64,000 bases of DNA. Source: Atherinomorus stipes. Taxonomy: Eukaryota > Chordata > Actinopteri > Atheriniformes > Atherinidae. Every line of letters begins with the position of its first letter. The stretch's first letter is position 1. The notes under the pieces are model-generated. The model was not told where the DNA came from and ran no database searches. It was given only the letters and a program-made list of their open reading frames with translations. The position numbers were made by a program, and so were the translations under genes. Positions 45,628 through 56,758 of the stretch are shown piece after piece. The stretch lies in contig JALJCO010003053.1 in the NCBI GenBank assembly GCA_023101725.1, positions 1,681,501 to 1,745,500 on the forward strand, in the 5' to 3' direction.

Positions 45628-46424
45628 AGGTGCCATGACATCAAATTTCACTTTTCTGGGGTTTTGGTGGTATAATCTGCTGAGCACTGATGAGGCCATG
45701 TGAATGTTCAGAGTGAATATCAAAGTTCTTGTTTATGGTCAGTCAACTTTGTTTCTTTGTTCAGAAACGGTTGAATCAGACAGCAGCTTATCATTCTACG
45801 TAGTTCTATCATTCTACGTAATTTTATCATTCTTCATAATTCAATTGCTCCAATTAGGGCACACTATCAAGCAAACAGCCCCCCCCCCCCTCTTCCCTCT
45901 TCTCTCCTTCCACCCTCTGCTGCTCCCCTGCTGCCCCCCCCCCCCCCCTCACTGATATGAGTGGAGCTGAGTGACTGCTGAGCAGTCAGGTCTGGGTTTT
46001 CACTAAAATGGATTTAAAAGAAAACTTCTGCAGCAACACTGAGGGAGGGGACCACAAAATTGTCATTACCTGTAAGTTTATTTATTTTCTAAATGCTGTC
46101 TTGTCTGATAAACATAGCTCACTGTCTGAAATGCACATGTTGCTAACAGATAGCCTTTTGCAAACTCCGACCGCAGCTTGACCTAGTTTCTCTGAACAAG
46201 GTTATAGCCAAATAAGGTGTAGCCAGTCAAAATGAAGTCAACTTGGTCTCCGGGTAAAGCTGCCTAACATCACTCACCCAACTCTTTTACTGAGGAAGGG
46301 AGGTCTGGTGTGCCAAAACAATCTCCTGCTGTAAAAATGCAGTTTTTTTTCTTTGGAGTATATAGCTACATATGCAGTAATGTCAACTACATGAACTAGA
46401 TTTTACTGCTATGTCATCACTCCT
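45628..46424 (+). mobile_element. TTAA-targeting DNA transposon, family K1 copy 3
   Basis: Flanked by exact TTAA on both sides (45624-45627, 46425-46428). It starts AGGTGCCATGACAT and ends ATGTCATCACTCCT. At 797 bp it is the longest of the three copies, because it has three ATCATTCTACGTA-type units (third diverged) and longer C-runs near 45880 and 45935. Same orientation as copy 2. Confidence 0.87.
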
Positions 46425-46615
46425 TTAAATCAATTTTAATGGGTTCGACAATGGCGTTATGTTTACATCCACAAGCCAATAGAAGCCTCCGGTGTGGGTT
46501 GCCAAATACGGTCTTTATGTTACCATAGTATGTTTGGCACATACATTGTGAGATTGGCATGTAGCCTGTGTTTAACTTCGGCAAGCTAGCTGTACCATCT
46601 GGGTCGCTAAGTATT

Positions 46616-46678
46616 AGAAAAGAAAAGAAAAGAAAAGAAAAGAAAAGAAAAGAAAAGAAAAAAAAAAGAAAAAAAAGG
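46616..46678. repeat. (GAAAA)n microsatellite
   Basis: About ten perfect GAAAA units passing into an A-run. Confidence 0.95.
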
Positions 46679-47913
46679 AAATAACTTTATATGTCTACCA
46701 GGCTGTGCTAACGGGGAACTCTCAGTGGACATTTTGCTTCTTAAAGGGTGGCATTTATTAGTAAACATGCAGTAAACATGGTCGGCGCTGTGCTTACCTT
46801 AATTACCTCATGATCCACTCGGTGTTGCCTCCTACTCGTGTGGTTGTCTCTCAACTTCCCCCTTATTTCCACAGTAAGAATATAGCCCACATCTTTGAGT
46901 CATCAGACGCCAGCAGGAGGCTGTAGAGCGGGTGTTGTGTTGAAAGCTTCAAGTTTTAACATGGGTGACTGCACAAACCCAGGCCGGTCACCGGTGTTTA
47001 TTCATGGGAAACCAGTAAAATCTTAATCCCCATCTAGAGTAGTTCTCCTTTTAAACCCCTTAACCCCCTTTGACTGCTTATTTAAACAGTCAAAAATGAA
47101 AAAGTGTCTGGCATCGCTGTAATTAACTTAGTAAGAACCAGTCTCTATTCTATTTTAATGGACTTCCAAAGCTTTCCTACTGTCTAGGGCAGTTGCGAGC
47201 ATGTGCAAGTAATTTATGCATAAATTACGAAAATCGTCCATTAATCCCTGACAATGACAGCTGAAATGTTTTTGGTTCGCAAGAAAATCTATTGCGTCTT
47301 CGCCCCAACACTTCTAAATCAGAACAAGTCTGAATACCTTGTTACACATTTTTACAATCAACTGTCATATTATAATAGATACCTGCCCCATTTTTTCGTT
47401 GGGGCAGGTAGCTTTACATTTGTGTGGAAGCTTTACATTTCTGTAACATCCAGTGAAGCGAGACATGCAGAATATGCATCAGATGTGCTCATGTGATCAC
47501 AATCAAAGCTGTCAAGTAAAGAAAAACCTTCTGGACCACAGATTTAATTGATTTTGAAAAGGGTGTTGGAACATGTTAATTTTGTGGCCCAGGAGCAAAC
47601 TCCACTCAAATAGGAAACCCATTTGAATGGGATATGCATTTGGTTTCAGCAGGTTTCCATATGTTAAACACCTGTATCTGTTTTTTTCCTCACTAGGAGA
47701 CAGCTCATTTATGGGGAATGGCTGGTCAATTTTGTCTTACAATACAGTGTAAAAATGTTACATAGTGTGGCTTTGACGTGTGTAATTTATTACCAAGGAC
47801 CAGAATGCTACGATAGCTATTCACTCTAAGTCTGCTGCATTATGTCTATTTTCACACCATCATTATGCTAAACAGGCAAAGCAGATAATGGAGCTGTAAT
47901 TTCTGTAAAACTG
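46679..47913. other. non-coding sequence with two small palindromes
   Basis: A perfect 20-bp palindrome GTAATTTATGCATAAATTAC lies at 47209-47228. A 10-bp hairpin ACCTGCCCCA / TGGGGCAGGT with a T-rich loop lies at 47381-47409. No gene supported. Confidence 0.45.
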
Positions 47914-47942
47914 GACAAGTGGTTCAGAAAATGGATGGATGC
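47914..47942 (+). mobile_element. LINE 3' tail fragment
   Basis: GGACAAGTGGTTCAGAAAATGGATGGATG matches the conserved tail of the fish LINE family whose antisense tail is at about 11620. Only the last 30 bases are recognisable. Confidence 0.45.
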
Positions 47943-48894
47943 ACTGTGCAGTCTGTGCACTGGGCTTGATAGAATTACCAGCTTTATCCATGAAGATCAA
48001 CTTTTCTGAGATACGGTCAATGCATTTATAAATTATGCTGCTGAATTTGGCCTGAGGCAGTGGGTACCTACACTTTTCCAAAAAAACACTCCCTACTCTG
48101 CTGCACAGCACCGGTAGCTCAGTGGTTCTCTGGAGGCTCAGTGCTGATCAGTAAACAGACTGACCCGATTCTGATGCTCTGCCTCCAGCTATTTAGCCCA
48201 GACTCCTTGAGCGCAGAGTTCTTCTTGTGAGCTGACATGGTCTTGGTATTCAGTTGGTTGCTACCTAACCATTTTCCCTTCATTCAACCAGCTGCTTGGA
48301 GCAAATATATGTGATTTGGCAATGAAAAACTGCAAGTGAGTATATATCAAGTGAGCAGAGATTAATATACCACTTCAGAAACAATCAATAGTTCTGACTG
48401 ACTTGCATGAGAAATAGAGTGGAAAGCCAAATAGCCAAATAGGCCCACATGACAACATCTTTTAGATCCCATGAATTTGTAGTGACTAACTTAACATGAT
48501 TGTTAAACTGATGTCAACTTCCTCTTGGCATATCATTTGAACTGTGAGCTCTGCTTTATTCAATTTTACTGTGAAGAATAACAGTGAGAAACAACAACAT
48601 TTGGGAGATTTAATACTCTCAGCTTAAGTCAATAAGCCATTAAATGTGTAACTTGAGTAGTGAATGCTTTTTACAGTCTAAATGAATCTAATGTAGTAAT
48701 GAAAGAAAAACTGAACCTCTGCCAAGACTAAAATATTACTGTACATTAAGCAATAATTGAAACACTGAAAACAAAATAGAGGTTTCACTTTTCCTTCTGT
48801 TGTTTGAAGACCAGCCAGTCTCAAAGTAAATACATCGCCAATAAAAGAAAAAAAAAAAAATCAGGAAAAAACAGGACTCACCACAGGTTAAAAT
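47943..48894. other. non-coding sequence, no feature recognised
   Basis: Short frames only; an A-run at 48847-48860. Confidence 0.4.
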
Positions 48895-48924
48895 ACCAGC
48901 TTTGTCCTTTCTGACAAAGCTGGT
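48895..48924. repeat. 12-bp perfect hairpin
   Basis: ACCAGCTTTGTC and GACAAAGCTGGT pair exactly around a CTTTCT loop, directly before a tandem duplication. Confidence 0.85.
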
Positions 48925-49305
48925 CTACTCCTTGGCAGGTAATTAGCTGCCTTCAGGTGGTGCTAAAGACACTAGCTTAGCAGCATGCTCGCAGCCTCTC
49001 TAGTTCAAGTCATAACAGCTGATCATAAAGACTCCACGGCAGGTAATCAGCTGCTTTTAGGTGGCACTAAAGAGGCTAGCTTAGCAGCTAGCAGCCTCTC
49101 TCGTTCATGTCATTGGGAGAAAGAAATCCAATTTGCGTTCTGTGGAGAGCGCGTGCTTGTGGCCGATTCTGGTGAGAAGAGAGAGGCTGCACTCAAAGAC
49201 GTTATTTTCACTTTCTGGAGTTACTGGCACGTTATAACTGAGGTCCTGTTCCAATAGACATGTTTTAACGTGAAAAAGTGGGATTTCCGGGTGATGACAC
49301 CTTTA
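48925..49305. mobile_element. remnant with 104-bp tandem duplication and a TTAA-type right end
   Basis: GGCAGGTAATTAGCTGC at 48934 recurs as GGCAGGTAATCAGCTGC at 49038, and about 90 bp downstream of each is similar (CACTAGCTTAGCAGC / GGCTAGCTTAGCAGC). The segment ends GGGTGATGACACCT followed by TTAA at about 49302-49305; its complement AGGTGTCATCACCC resembles the K1 terminus. No left end is found, so this is at best a truncated TTAA element. Confidence 0.45.
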
Positions 49306-49327
49306 AGAAATATAAATAATTCAGGAT

Positions 49328-49372
49328 CATCATTCCTGAATGATAACAAAACATTATCATTCAGGAATGATA
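49328..49372. repeat. 19-bp hairpin, one mismatch
   Basis: CATCATTCCTGAATGATAA pairs with TTATCATTCAGGAATGATA across a CAAAACA loop. Confidence 0.85.
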
Positions 49373-49594
49373 ATAAATGGCTCCATTTATGCTGCAGCAA
49401 CAGAGTCCAGGAAAATCCACAGCAAAATCCAGGAAGGAATGCTGGCAGAGAATTACATTTATACAGAAAAGTTCATCCCATAAACACTGGGAAAAACACA
49501 ACAATACCTATTTTTCCACTCCATAGCAGTGTATCCACAAAATTCAAACTAATAACCATTCATATTTTTGAATTAATTTTTATTATAAATTATT

Positions 49595-52012
49595 GTTTTA
49601 TTTTTTTTTTAAATTGCTGGTATTCATTTAATAGTAGTCAAATTCAGATTTTATATCTATTTAAAACATATGTTTTTACTGATAATTTACATTTTTTAAT
49701 GTTGATAATTTTCTCTAAGTGTTTGGGCAGTGCGTTCCATTCAAACATCGCTCTGTACATTACTGTCCTTTCACTATCATTTGTTTTCATCTTTGGCAAA
49801 GAAAAATGACCTCTGACAGCATGTCTAGTTCTGTAACCATGATTTTCAAAACTGTAACGTAGTTTTTTATACAGAACATTTGGGACTTTTAATATAGATA
49901 AACTTCTTATAAATATTAATAATGAATAATATAACCTATCTTTTACGATGAACCACCCTAGATTTCTGTGCATTGCCAACACATTTGTTCTGAAATGACA
50001 ACTAAGGACAATACGAGCTGCTCTATTTTGTACTTTTTGTAATTTATTAATCATGTCACCTGTGGTGTTTGACCAGACCAATGGACAGTAGTCCAGTTTT
50101 GACAAAATTAATGCATGCATTATTAATTTTACTGATTTTGGAGATAGATGTGCTCTACACCTTCTAATGACAGAGATACCTTTTCCCATTTCCTTAATAA
50201 TACCATTTATATGTGATTTCCTTAAAAGTTTGTTATCGATGACAACTTCCAGCAGTCTGACCTCTTTGATTTTTAAATTTAACTGTGAATTTTACTAATG
50301 TTATGATTTGAGCCAATTACCATACAGTTTGTTTTAGGTACATTCAAAACAAGTTTGTTGTTGTTTACCCAGTCCACAACTGCTTTTAAATCTTCTTTTA
50401 AAACTGAATTGATTTCATCTGTAGTGAGTGCAGCGGCATATAAGGTGGTATCATCAGCATACATTCCTACGTTTGTATTTTTCAAAACCAGTGGTAGGTC
50501 ATTGGTAAAAATAGTACAATAAGGGTCCCAGACAACTTCCCTGTGGTACTCCACAAGAAACAATACTCTCATCAGAAAAACAACCGTTAAAGAAAACTGT
50601 TTTTCTGTCAGTTAAATAACTCTTGAGAAAGGACAAAGCCGAAATCTCAAACCCATAACATTCCAGTTTTTCCAACAGCAATTTGTGATCAATTAAATCA
50701 AATGCTGCTGAGAAATCCAACATAACAGCACCAACTACTTTGTTTTTATCCATTTCACTTAGCCAGTCATCCGTCATTTCAGTTAAAGCTGATGTGGAAT
50801 GATTCTTGCAATAAGCATGTTGAAAATTGGTCATTAAACCATTCAGAGACAGAATATTTGTAATTTGTTCAAATATTACACATTCCATTATTTTACATAA
50901 AACAAGTAAGAGACTGATAGGATGACTGTTTGCTCCAGAAAATGGCAATTTCTTATTTTTTGGTAGTGGAATTACCTTAGCCCGCTTCCATTGTAATGGA
51001 AATGTACAACTGGAAAAAACTCATATTTATAATGTGACAGATGAGAATAGCAATTTCCTCCACAACCATTTTCAACAGCCTTCCATCCAGGTTGTCCATG
51101 CCTGCTGCTTTATTTTCATAAGTTTTTAATATATTTTCTACTGTCTTTATACTTATGTTCTTAAATTGAAATTAACATTTCTTATCTTTCATAATTTTGT
51201 TTTTTATCAGTAGGTTAGATATGTTTTTCATGTCAGTAGGGGGTATATCATTATTTAGTTTATTAACTTTATTTATAAAATATGTACTAAGATAGTTAGC
51301 TACTGTATATCCGATGGTTGAGTGAGGAAACCACCATCCACATTTAAAAATGATGGTGTTTGACTGGTATTTTTTCCCATAGTTCATTCAAAGATGACCA
51401 TACCTTTTTGCTATCACTTTTAATATCCATAATCCTCTTTTCATATTATGATTTCTTTTTCATTTTATTTAACTTAGTAACATCATTTCTCAATTTACGA
51501 TAAATTTTCCAGTCTGACTTGTACCCCGTTAGTATAGCTGTTTTCTTAGCTTGATCCCTTTGTTTCATATGCTCTTTGATTTCTTGATCCAACCAGGGTG
51601 TCCGGTTGCTTCTGACTGTAAACTTTCTGAGAGGAGCGTGTGTTTCAATTACCGGCAGCAGAATTTCTTCTAATTTATTTAAAGCTTCATTTGGATTGCA
51701 TTCTTTTAGAATTTTCTCCCAACTTTGATTTTTAATTTCTTCTGTAAAACATTGAATTTTAAATGTTTTATATGATCTTTTGAAAATGAATTTGGGTCCC
51801 ATCTTTGGAATTTTAGTTTTTCTTACTACAACTACCATATTATGATCACTACAACCAATGGGCACTGAAAAAGCTGTGAGATATAATTCAGGAGCATTTG
51901 TAAATATATGATCAATACATGTGGAGCTCTTTGCACCATTACTTCTAAAACATGTCCTAGTAGGTGTATTTATGAGCTGGTGAAGACCAGAGGCCTTGAG
52001 GTACTGTCAACA
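49595..52012 (-). mobile_element. reverse-strand LINE of the jockey/CR1/Rex1 group, 5'-truncated
   Basis: Read on the minus strand, the element starts near 52012 within the endonuclease, continues through a linker and reverse transcriptase, and ends with an A-rich stretch at about 49595-49612. This is the normal picture of a 5'-truncated LINE. No target duplication was identified. It belongs to a different clade from the 9-kb LINE, judging by its LDYCPLVWS and KLQKVQNRAARIV blocks. Confidence 0.82.
49644..52012 (-). pseudogene. LINE endonuclease/reverse transcriptase, frameshifted
   Basis: In order on the minus strand: an endonuclease C-terminus with STCIDHIFTNA and SDHNMVVVV (about 51820-51950); a basic linker with TPWLDQEIKEHMKQRD; reverse transcriptase with VMLDFSAAFDLIDH and CGVPQGSCLGPLLY (frame 50499-50948); a frame change; the catalytic YADDTTLY (about 50440-50465); then the thumb/C-terminal region with LDYCPLVWS and NRAARIV (49644-50189). 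The frames overlap or abut at 50500-50570 and break again around 50200-50280 and 50950-51450. Catalytic aspartates are still present, but the protein cannot be made in one piece. Confidence 0.85.
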
Positions 52013-52305
52013 AGCCTGGCAACCAAACAGAAGGAGTTATTTGTCTGCCATTGCTACCACAACCTAGACACACATGATGTCACTGTTGTATCCATATTCC
52101 ATATCCAACCTTTAATAAAATGTCCAGGAAATCTGTGGGATAGTGTGCAAATGTAGCACATAGTCCGCATGTTAGTAGAAGTCTGTATGGTTCTTTCCAC
52201 CTTCTTGTCAATATTGTGGTGCATTATATAATTGGGATATTGATATCATCACAAAACCATTAATCTAAGACCCTGCATGCATAAAGAAAACACCAATTTC
52301 TAGAT
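52013..52305. other. sequence upstream of the LINE truncation point
   Basis: No feature recognised; the exact LINE junction is uncertain by some tens of bases. Confidence 0.35.
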
Positions 52306-52445
52306 CAGGGCTACTCAATTCAGTCCTTCGAGGGCTGCAGTCCTACAGGTTTTCAATGTGTGATCCTTTTAATTTGAGTCAGGTGTATGGGACCAGGGAA
52401 ACACTGATAACCTGCAGGTCTGCACCCCTCGTATTGAGTAACTAT
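52306..52445. mobile_element. fold-back miniature element, about 140 bp
   Basis: CAGGGCTACTCAATTCAG at the left is mirrored imperfectly by ACCCCTCGTATTGAGTAACT at the right; CCTACAGGTTTT and AACCTGCAGG also pair. This is a familiar fish fold-back family of hAT-like type. Target duplication not clear. Confidence 0.65.
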
Positions 52446-52946
52446 GTTTTAGAGTAAATGGGTGGATATCATATTTTTACTTAACCCTTCAAAGCCCCCA
52501 AAGTTTAGATTTTTTAATTTAAAATATTTATTTGGCCCTTGAATAAAACATGGAAAGAAGAAAAAAACATAAAATTATTTTGAGATTTTCACCATTTACC
52601 ACTGGGCGATATGTCAAAATTATTAGTCTTCTGGGATTGGGTGTATCAGATTGTGTGTGAAATAGTTTTGAGCAAAGCTTTTATTTCAAAGTGATGCAAT
52701 GGAAAAGGTGTGAGAAACTGTATGTTTCAAATCTGATACATACAGCATTGTATCATAATGTCCTCTCTCTTGTGTGCCCTCATCAGATGCTCCATTGCTT
52801 GTGGCCACAAAAGCTCTTTCTAAACATCTCTCACTCCAAAAGACTCCCACTCAAAAAGCATCACCTTCTGTCATGAAATACAATGTCAATACTGCTTCCC
52901 CCTCAAGTCATAATGCTGTTCCAATGAAACTGATAATGAGCTATCA
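52446..52946. other. non-coding sequence, no feature recognised
   Basis: Short frames only. Confidence 0.35.
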
Positions 52947-53138
52947 TCCACTACTTTCTGAACTTAAGCCAGTTCCTATGTTTCCCTGTCTTTCATTACT
53001 GGACAAATTAATTAATCCAGGTGTGCCTGACCTCAGTAACCATGACAACAATGGCCAGACACACCTGGATTAATCAGCTTGTCGAGTAATAAAAGACAGG
53101 ACACAAAGGAGCTGGCTTAAGTTCAGGAAGTAGTGGAG
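52947..53138. repeat. long fold-back repeat with arms of about 79 bp
   Basis: The left arm 52947-53025 and right arm 53060-53138 are complementary over most of their length, with shared words CTGAACTTAAGCCAG, CTGTCTTTCATTACT and TTAATCCAGGTGTG, separated by a 34-bp loop. Perhaps one base in six differs. A transcript through it would form a long imperfect stem. Confidence 0.85.
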
Positions 53139-53232
53139 TTGTGCATATAACCCAATGGAACAAAGATTGATTCAGACATCACACTCTAGCTTGGACACTC
53201 TTGCCCAAAATAGGCCAATTATGACTCCGTAT

Positions 53233-53631
53233 TAGGGGTGTAGTAATCATAAATTAATCCTTAAACCCAGTATCAGCCAAATATCGACATCAAACTCAGT
53301 GTTAATATGAAACGGGCTTTGTTTTCCTTTTCCTATTTTAAGTTTCTCTGACACAACATTTTCACAACAAAAAACATGTTCATGGTTGTGCTGTGGATAG
53401 ATATGGTACGGGAAGGTTGTACTGCAAAGCTTCCACTTATGTTAAGAAACAATAACCTTGTTTATTACTTGTAATATTATTTTATATCATTTATATTGAT
53501 CGGTGGATCCTAAACCAAACTGAACTGAAATCGTACTGTGACTGAATTTGAGATATCGGCAGACATTTAATTGCTATCCACTGTATCGATATAAAATCAT
53601 ATCGTGACCAAACCGATGATTTACACCCCTA
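53233..53631. mobile_element. hAT-type miniature transposon, 399 bp
   Basis: Ends TAGGGGTGTAGTAATCAT and (complement) TAGGGGTGTAAATCATCG. Flanks CTCCGTAT (53225-53232) and CTCCATAT (53632-53639) match at 7 of 8 bases, the hAT duplication size. ATATCGA and ATCGTGACC words lie near the right end. Non-coding. Confidence 0.85.
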
Positions 53632-53639
53632 CTCCATAT

Positions 53640-56600
53640 ACAGTACTTGGTGTCAGCATCTGTAAATCTAAAATCTTTTGCTGTCATTTTAAAGTGTGAT
53701 GCCATTTCCACCAACATACCATTCAAAGAACAAAGCACAAGCTCTGGTTTTACTCCTACTGCTGTTTAAACTTCATATTTGCTGAAACTGCAATACAATA
53801 AACGTAGCTGATAACAGCAGTATCTTGTGTTACATACTGTAAAGAGCACCAATACACATTGAACTATACACATCCAAAAAAATGCACTCAACGGTCAGTA
53901 AGATTAATGGTTTTAGATTATCTTCTCCGTCTATCTCATATTGACTTAGTTAATGTGCCTGCAGCGAGATATGCCATATCTCTATCACCCTGCTGTCAGA
54001 ATAGGCTCGCTCCCATGGGCAGCCGCTGAAGCGTCTCCATTGTCTCTCCTGGAAATTAGGAGGGGAAGGAATTAAAGAACAAGGTTAATTAAGAAAGAGC
54101 TTAAATCACAGCTGCTAATCACTGCAACTTACACACTGAGAATGGTATCTACAGTCACTTTTGTTGAGAGCGACGAATAGAGATGCAGTTCCATAGAAAA
54201 GATTAAAACAGTAGGTGAGAGGCTCATTAAACTGCTGACAGTACTTTCATTCTTTCACAACAGTGAAGCACATTCAAATAGTCACTCCTCCTCCTCCTGC
54301 ACAATAATTAGAGGTCAAGATGTATGGTGATTATTTATTAGCTGTTGTGTGGAGGTGGGTGAGCATATTGGAGATTGACAACAGTACATGACCACAATTA
54401 GGCAGATCTACTGCATATGAGTGCGTGTAATGGGTTTAGCTGTAATGGAGGCTTATGTACAGGCAATGATTTCATAGTGTTACTCTCCAGGAACACTTGT
54501 GCATGTTTTTCTGAGCGAACCCTCTCCTTGACCTTAATGTTTGAGGCAAAAATAATTCAAATTTGATATGACATGTTAATAGCAACAGAAAATGACCTTT
54601 GCAGGCACAAAGCACACAGCGGGACCTTAAGTATAAGTATATTTGTGGAACACAGTGGTTTAAAGATAACCTGCAGGCATGTTCGAAAACATATAAAGCA
54701 CTCTAAATATCCATGCCCTCTTTCCTTTTAACCAAGATGAGTCAAACATCACATTCTATATGTGCAAAATGGGCTACAAGTTTCCACCGCAAACCTGTTA
54801 ATTCTGCTTGCAATGCTGCTACAGTGTGTTTGAATAAGACACTTGACTTTTTCTATGCTGAGCAAACTGTAACTCACTTCATCTGGATCTCATTGCTGCC
54901 CTCCTGGAAAAAAAAAAAAAAAAGCCATCATGCAGGTGGGAGACGAGGAATGTTTGGGAAGAAAACCCACAGCTTCATTCCTCTGTTCTCAAGATGGGCA
55001 GGGTCGTGCTGCACCAGCTGCTCCAGAAACCCCCAGTGTGGGAAAGTCTCTCCTCGTCTAATGGAAGACAAACACCTCGGAGAGCGTTGGAGATGGCATG
55101 AAAACGATTAAAGCGTGACCCAGATTCTGTTGTGTCTCTGGCCTTTCACTGCTGTTGACAAATACAGGAGGGGACCTTGCTAATGAAAACACTGAAGAAA
55201 CACTGGATGCTAATGAAGACAAACAACCTCATCCCGAGGTGCAGCTGGCAATGGCTTTGACACGAGGCGAGGAAGGTGATCATCAATAGAGCTACTCTGT
55301 TAAAGCTGCATGACGTCTCCTTGCCGAAAAGAAACACCAATAATCTTATATGCTAAGATGTGTCTTTTAGTTTAATGAATATAATTGGGAGGCAGCACTT
55401 TAAAGCATTTTTATGTTCTGAGGCTATCATGGGCATTTTATGACATTTCTGCAGGTGGCACTTGCTTTCCACAAAAAGCCTTAAATCATCCCGTTCTTTT
55501 ACTGATAGTGTAATTCCTCTAAGAGGCTTTTATGGCATTTCTGTGTATTCATTAGTGTCAAGGCTCAGAATGACATTGCTTTTAATAACATTAAATTCAT
55601 AGTCAATACAAGATCCATATTTCATTATGGGTTGTATCTCATTTGCCACACTGTTATGTTGGCTGCATTTGACCCTGTTTGTCTGCGGTAATTACAGTGC
55701 AAGCGGAGCTTTTTCCAGCATGATTTTTGTCTGTCAGTATTTATTTGTCTTTGGAGAGATAAACTGCAAAAAGATTCATATCTATTTCAAATGCTTTGCT
55801 TTCATCTCCAGGCTTTTGCTCCAGCTGCAGTTCAACACGACTAATTGACCTGTATTTGAGAGCTAATAGACCAGTTTTGTTTGTAGTTTGTTACATTTGG
55901 TGAGACTCACTCCTTTACTGCTGGGAGAGAATAAAAAGGGAGAGAGAATAGAAATAGAAAAAGAGTAAAAGCCCCTTGATGTTTGTCAGTGTTGTTGCAG
56001 TGTGTGATGGGAATCTTGGGAGAAACTCTCACATCTCAGCAGGAAAGTCAACCCATACCCTTATAGCTGGCAGACCTATGTTTGTGCTTTGGTGGATTAG
56101 CATCAATTAAGGCCAGAAATGATCCTCAGCTGATCACGCTATTGCTTTATGTATTTAATCATCGAGCCCCCGACCCTGCTATATGTGTAGGATGTTGTGT
56201 TTAGCATCAACTTAGATAAGGAATCCTCTCTCTTTTCCTTTCATCCCCTCTCAGCCCTCCCCCCTGGAGTATATTCCTCTGGGAACTTTCTTTTAAATAC
56301 TCATCTCTTTAAAGATGTCAGTCCCTCCCCTTTGATATATATCTCATCCATATCTTTCTTTACTATCTGGTCTGATCTGATCTTTTTGCCCCATCTTTAT
56401 GATGTAGGCACGGCCACATGGACACTATAAAACCCTTTGGCTTTGTAAAGAAAAAGAGCACTTTATATCTGCACTATACATGCAATGTCCATGTATTTTG
56501 AGATGTAGGCTGCAGGATTGATGCTTTTAAAAAAAAAGAAGAAAATGTGTTATCTAAATACCCCAAATGTAGAAGTAAATAGACATGGTGGTACACAGGC

Positions 56601-56743
56601 AGAGGAGCACCAGCCATGAAGGATTCATAAAGTAAATATTCCAGCAGTCCAGCACAGAATCGAGGGAGCTCATTCCACTGTGTTTCTACTAACCCTGATG
56701 CCGTGCGTGCCTGGAATTAACAATAGTGTATTTTCTGAGGCGT
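53640..56743. other. single-copy non-coding sequence, no gene supported
   Basis: An A-run lies at 54907-54922. The block 54050-54180 is AT-rich with TTAATTAAG and GCTAATCAC words and could be conserved non-coding sequence. The frame at 54713-55111 (132 codons) crosses the A-run and has no recognisable domain. Confidence 0.4.
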
Positions 56744-56758
56744 CCAGTAGGGGGCACT
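56744..56758 (+). promoter_or_regulatory. CTCF-like motif
   Basis: CCAGTAGGGGGCACT matches the CTCF core consensus on the plus strand. With the minus-strand motif at 32.1 kb it forms a divergent pair 24.6 kb apart. Confidence 0.5.

Noticed and set aside
47381..47409. GC-stem hairpin as a transcription terminator
   Set aside because: Intrinsic terminators are a bacterial device; the surrounding DNA is clearly vertebrate and no gene ends here.
49270..49809. 179-codon plus-strand frame
   Set aside because: Its 3' part is antisense to the LINE reverse transcriptase and its 5' part crosses a hairpin; no domain is visible.
54713..55111. 132-codon frame as a gene
   Set aside because: It runs through a poly(A) stretch, has no recognisable domain and no supporting splice or promoter context.
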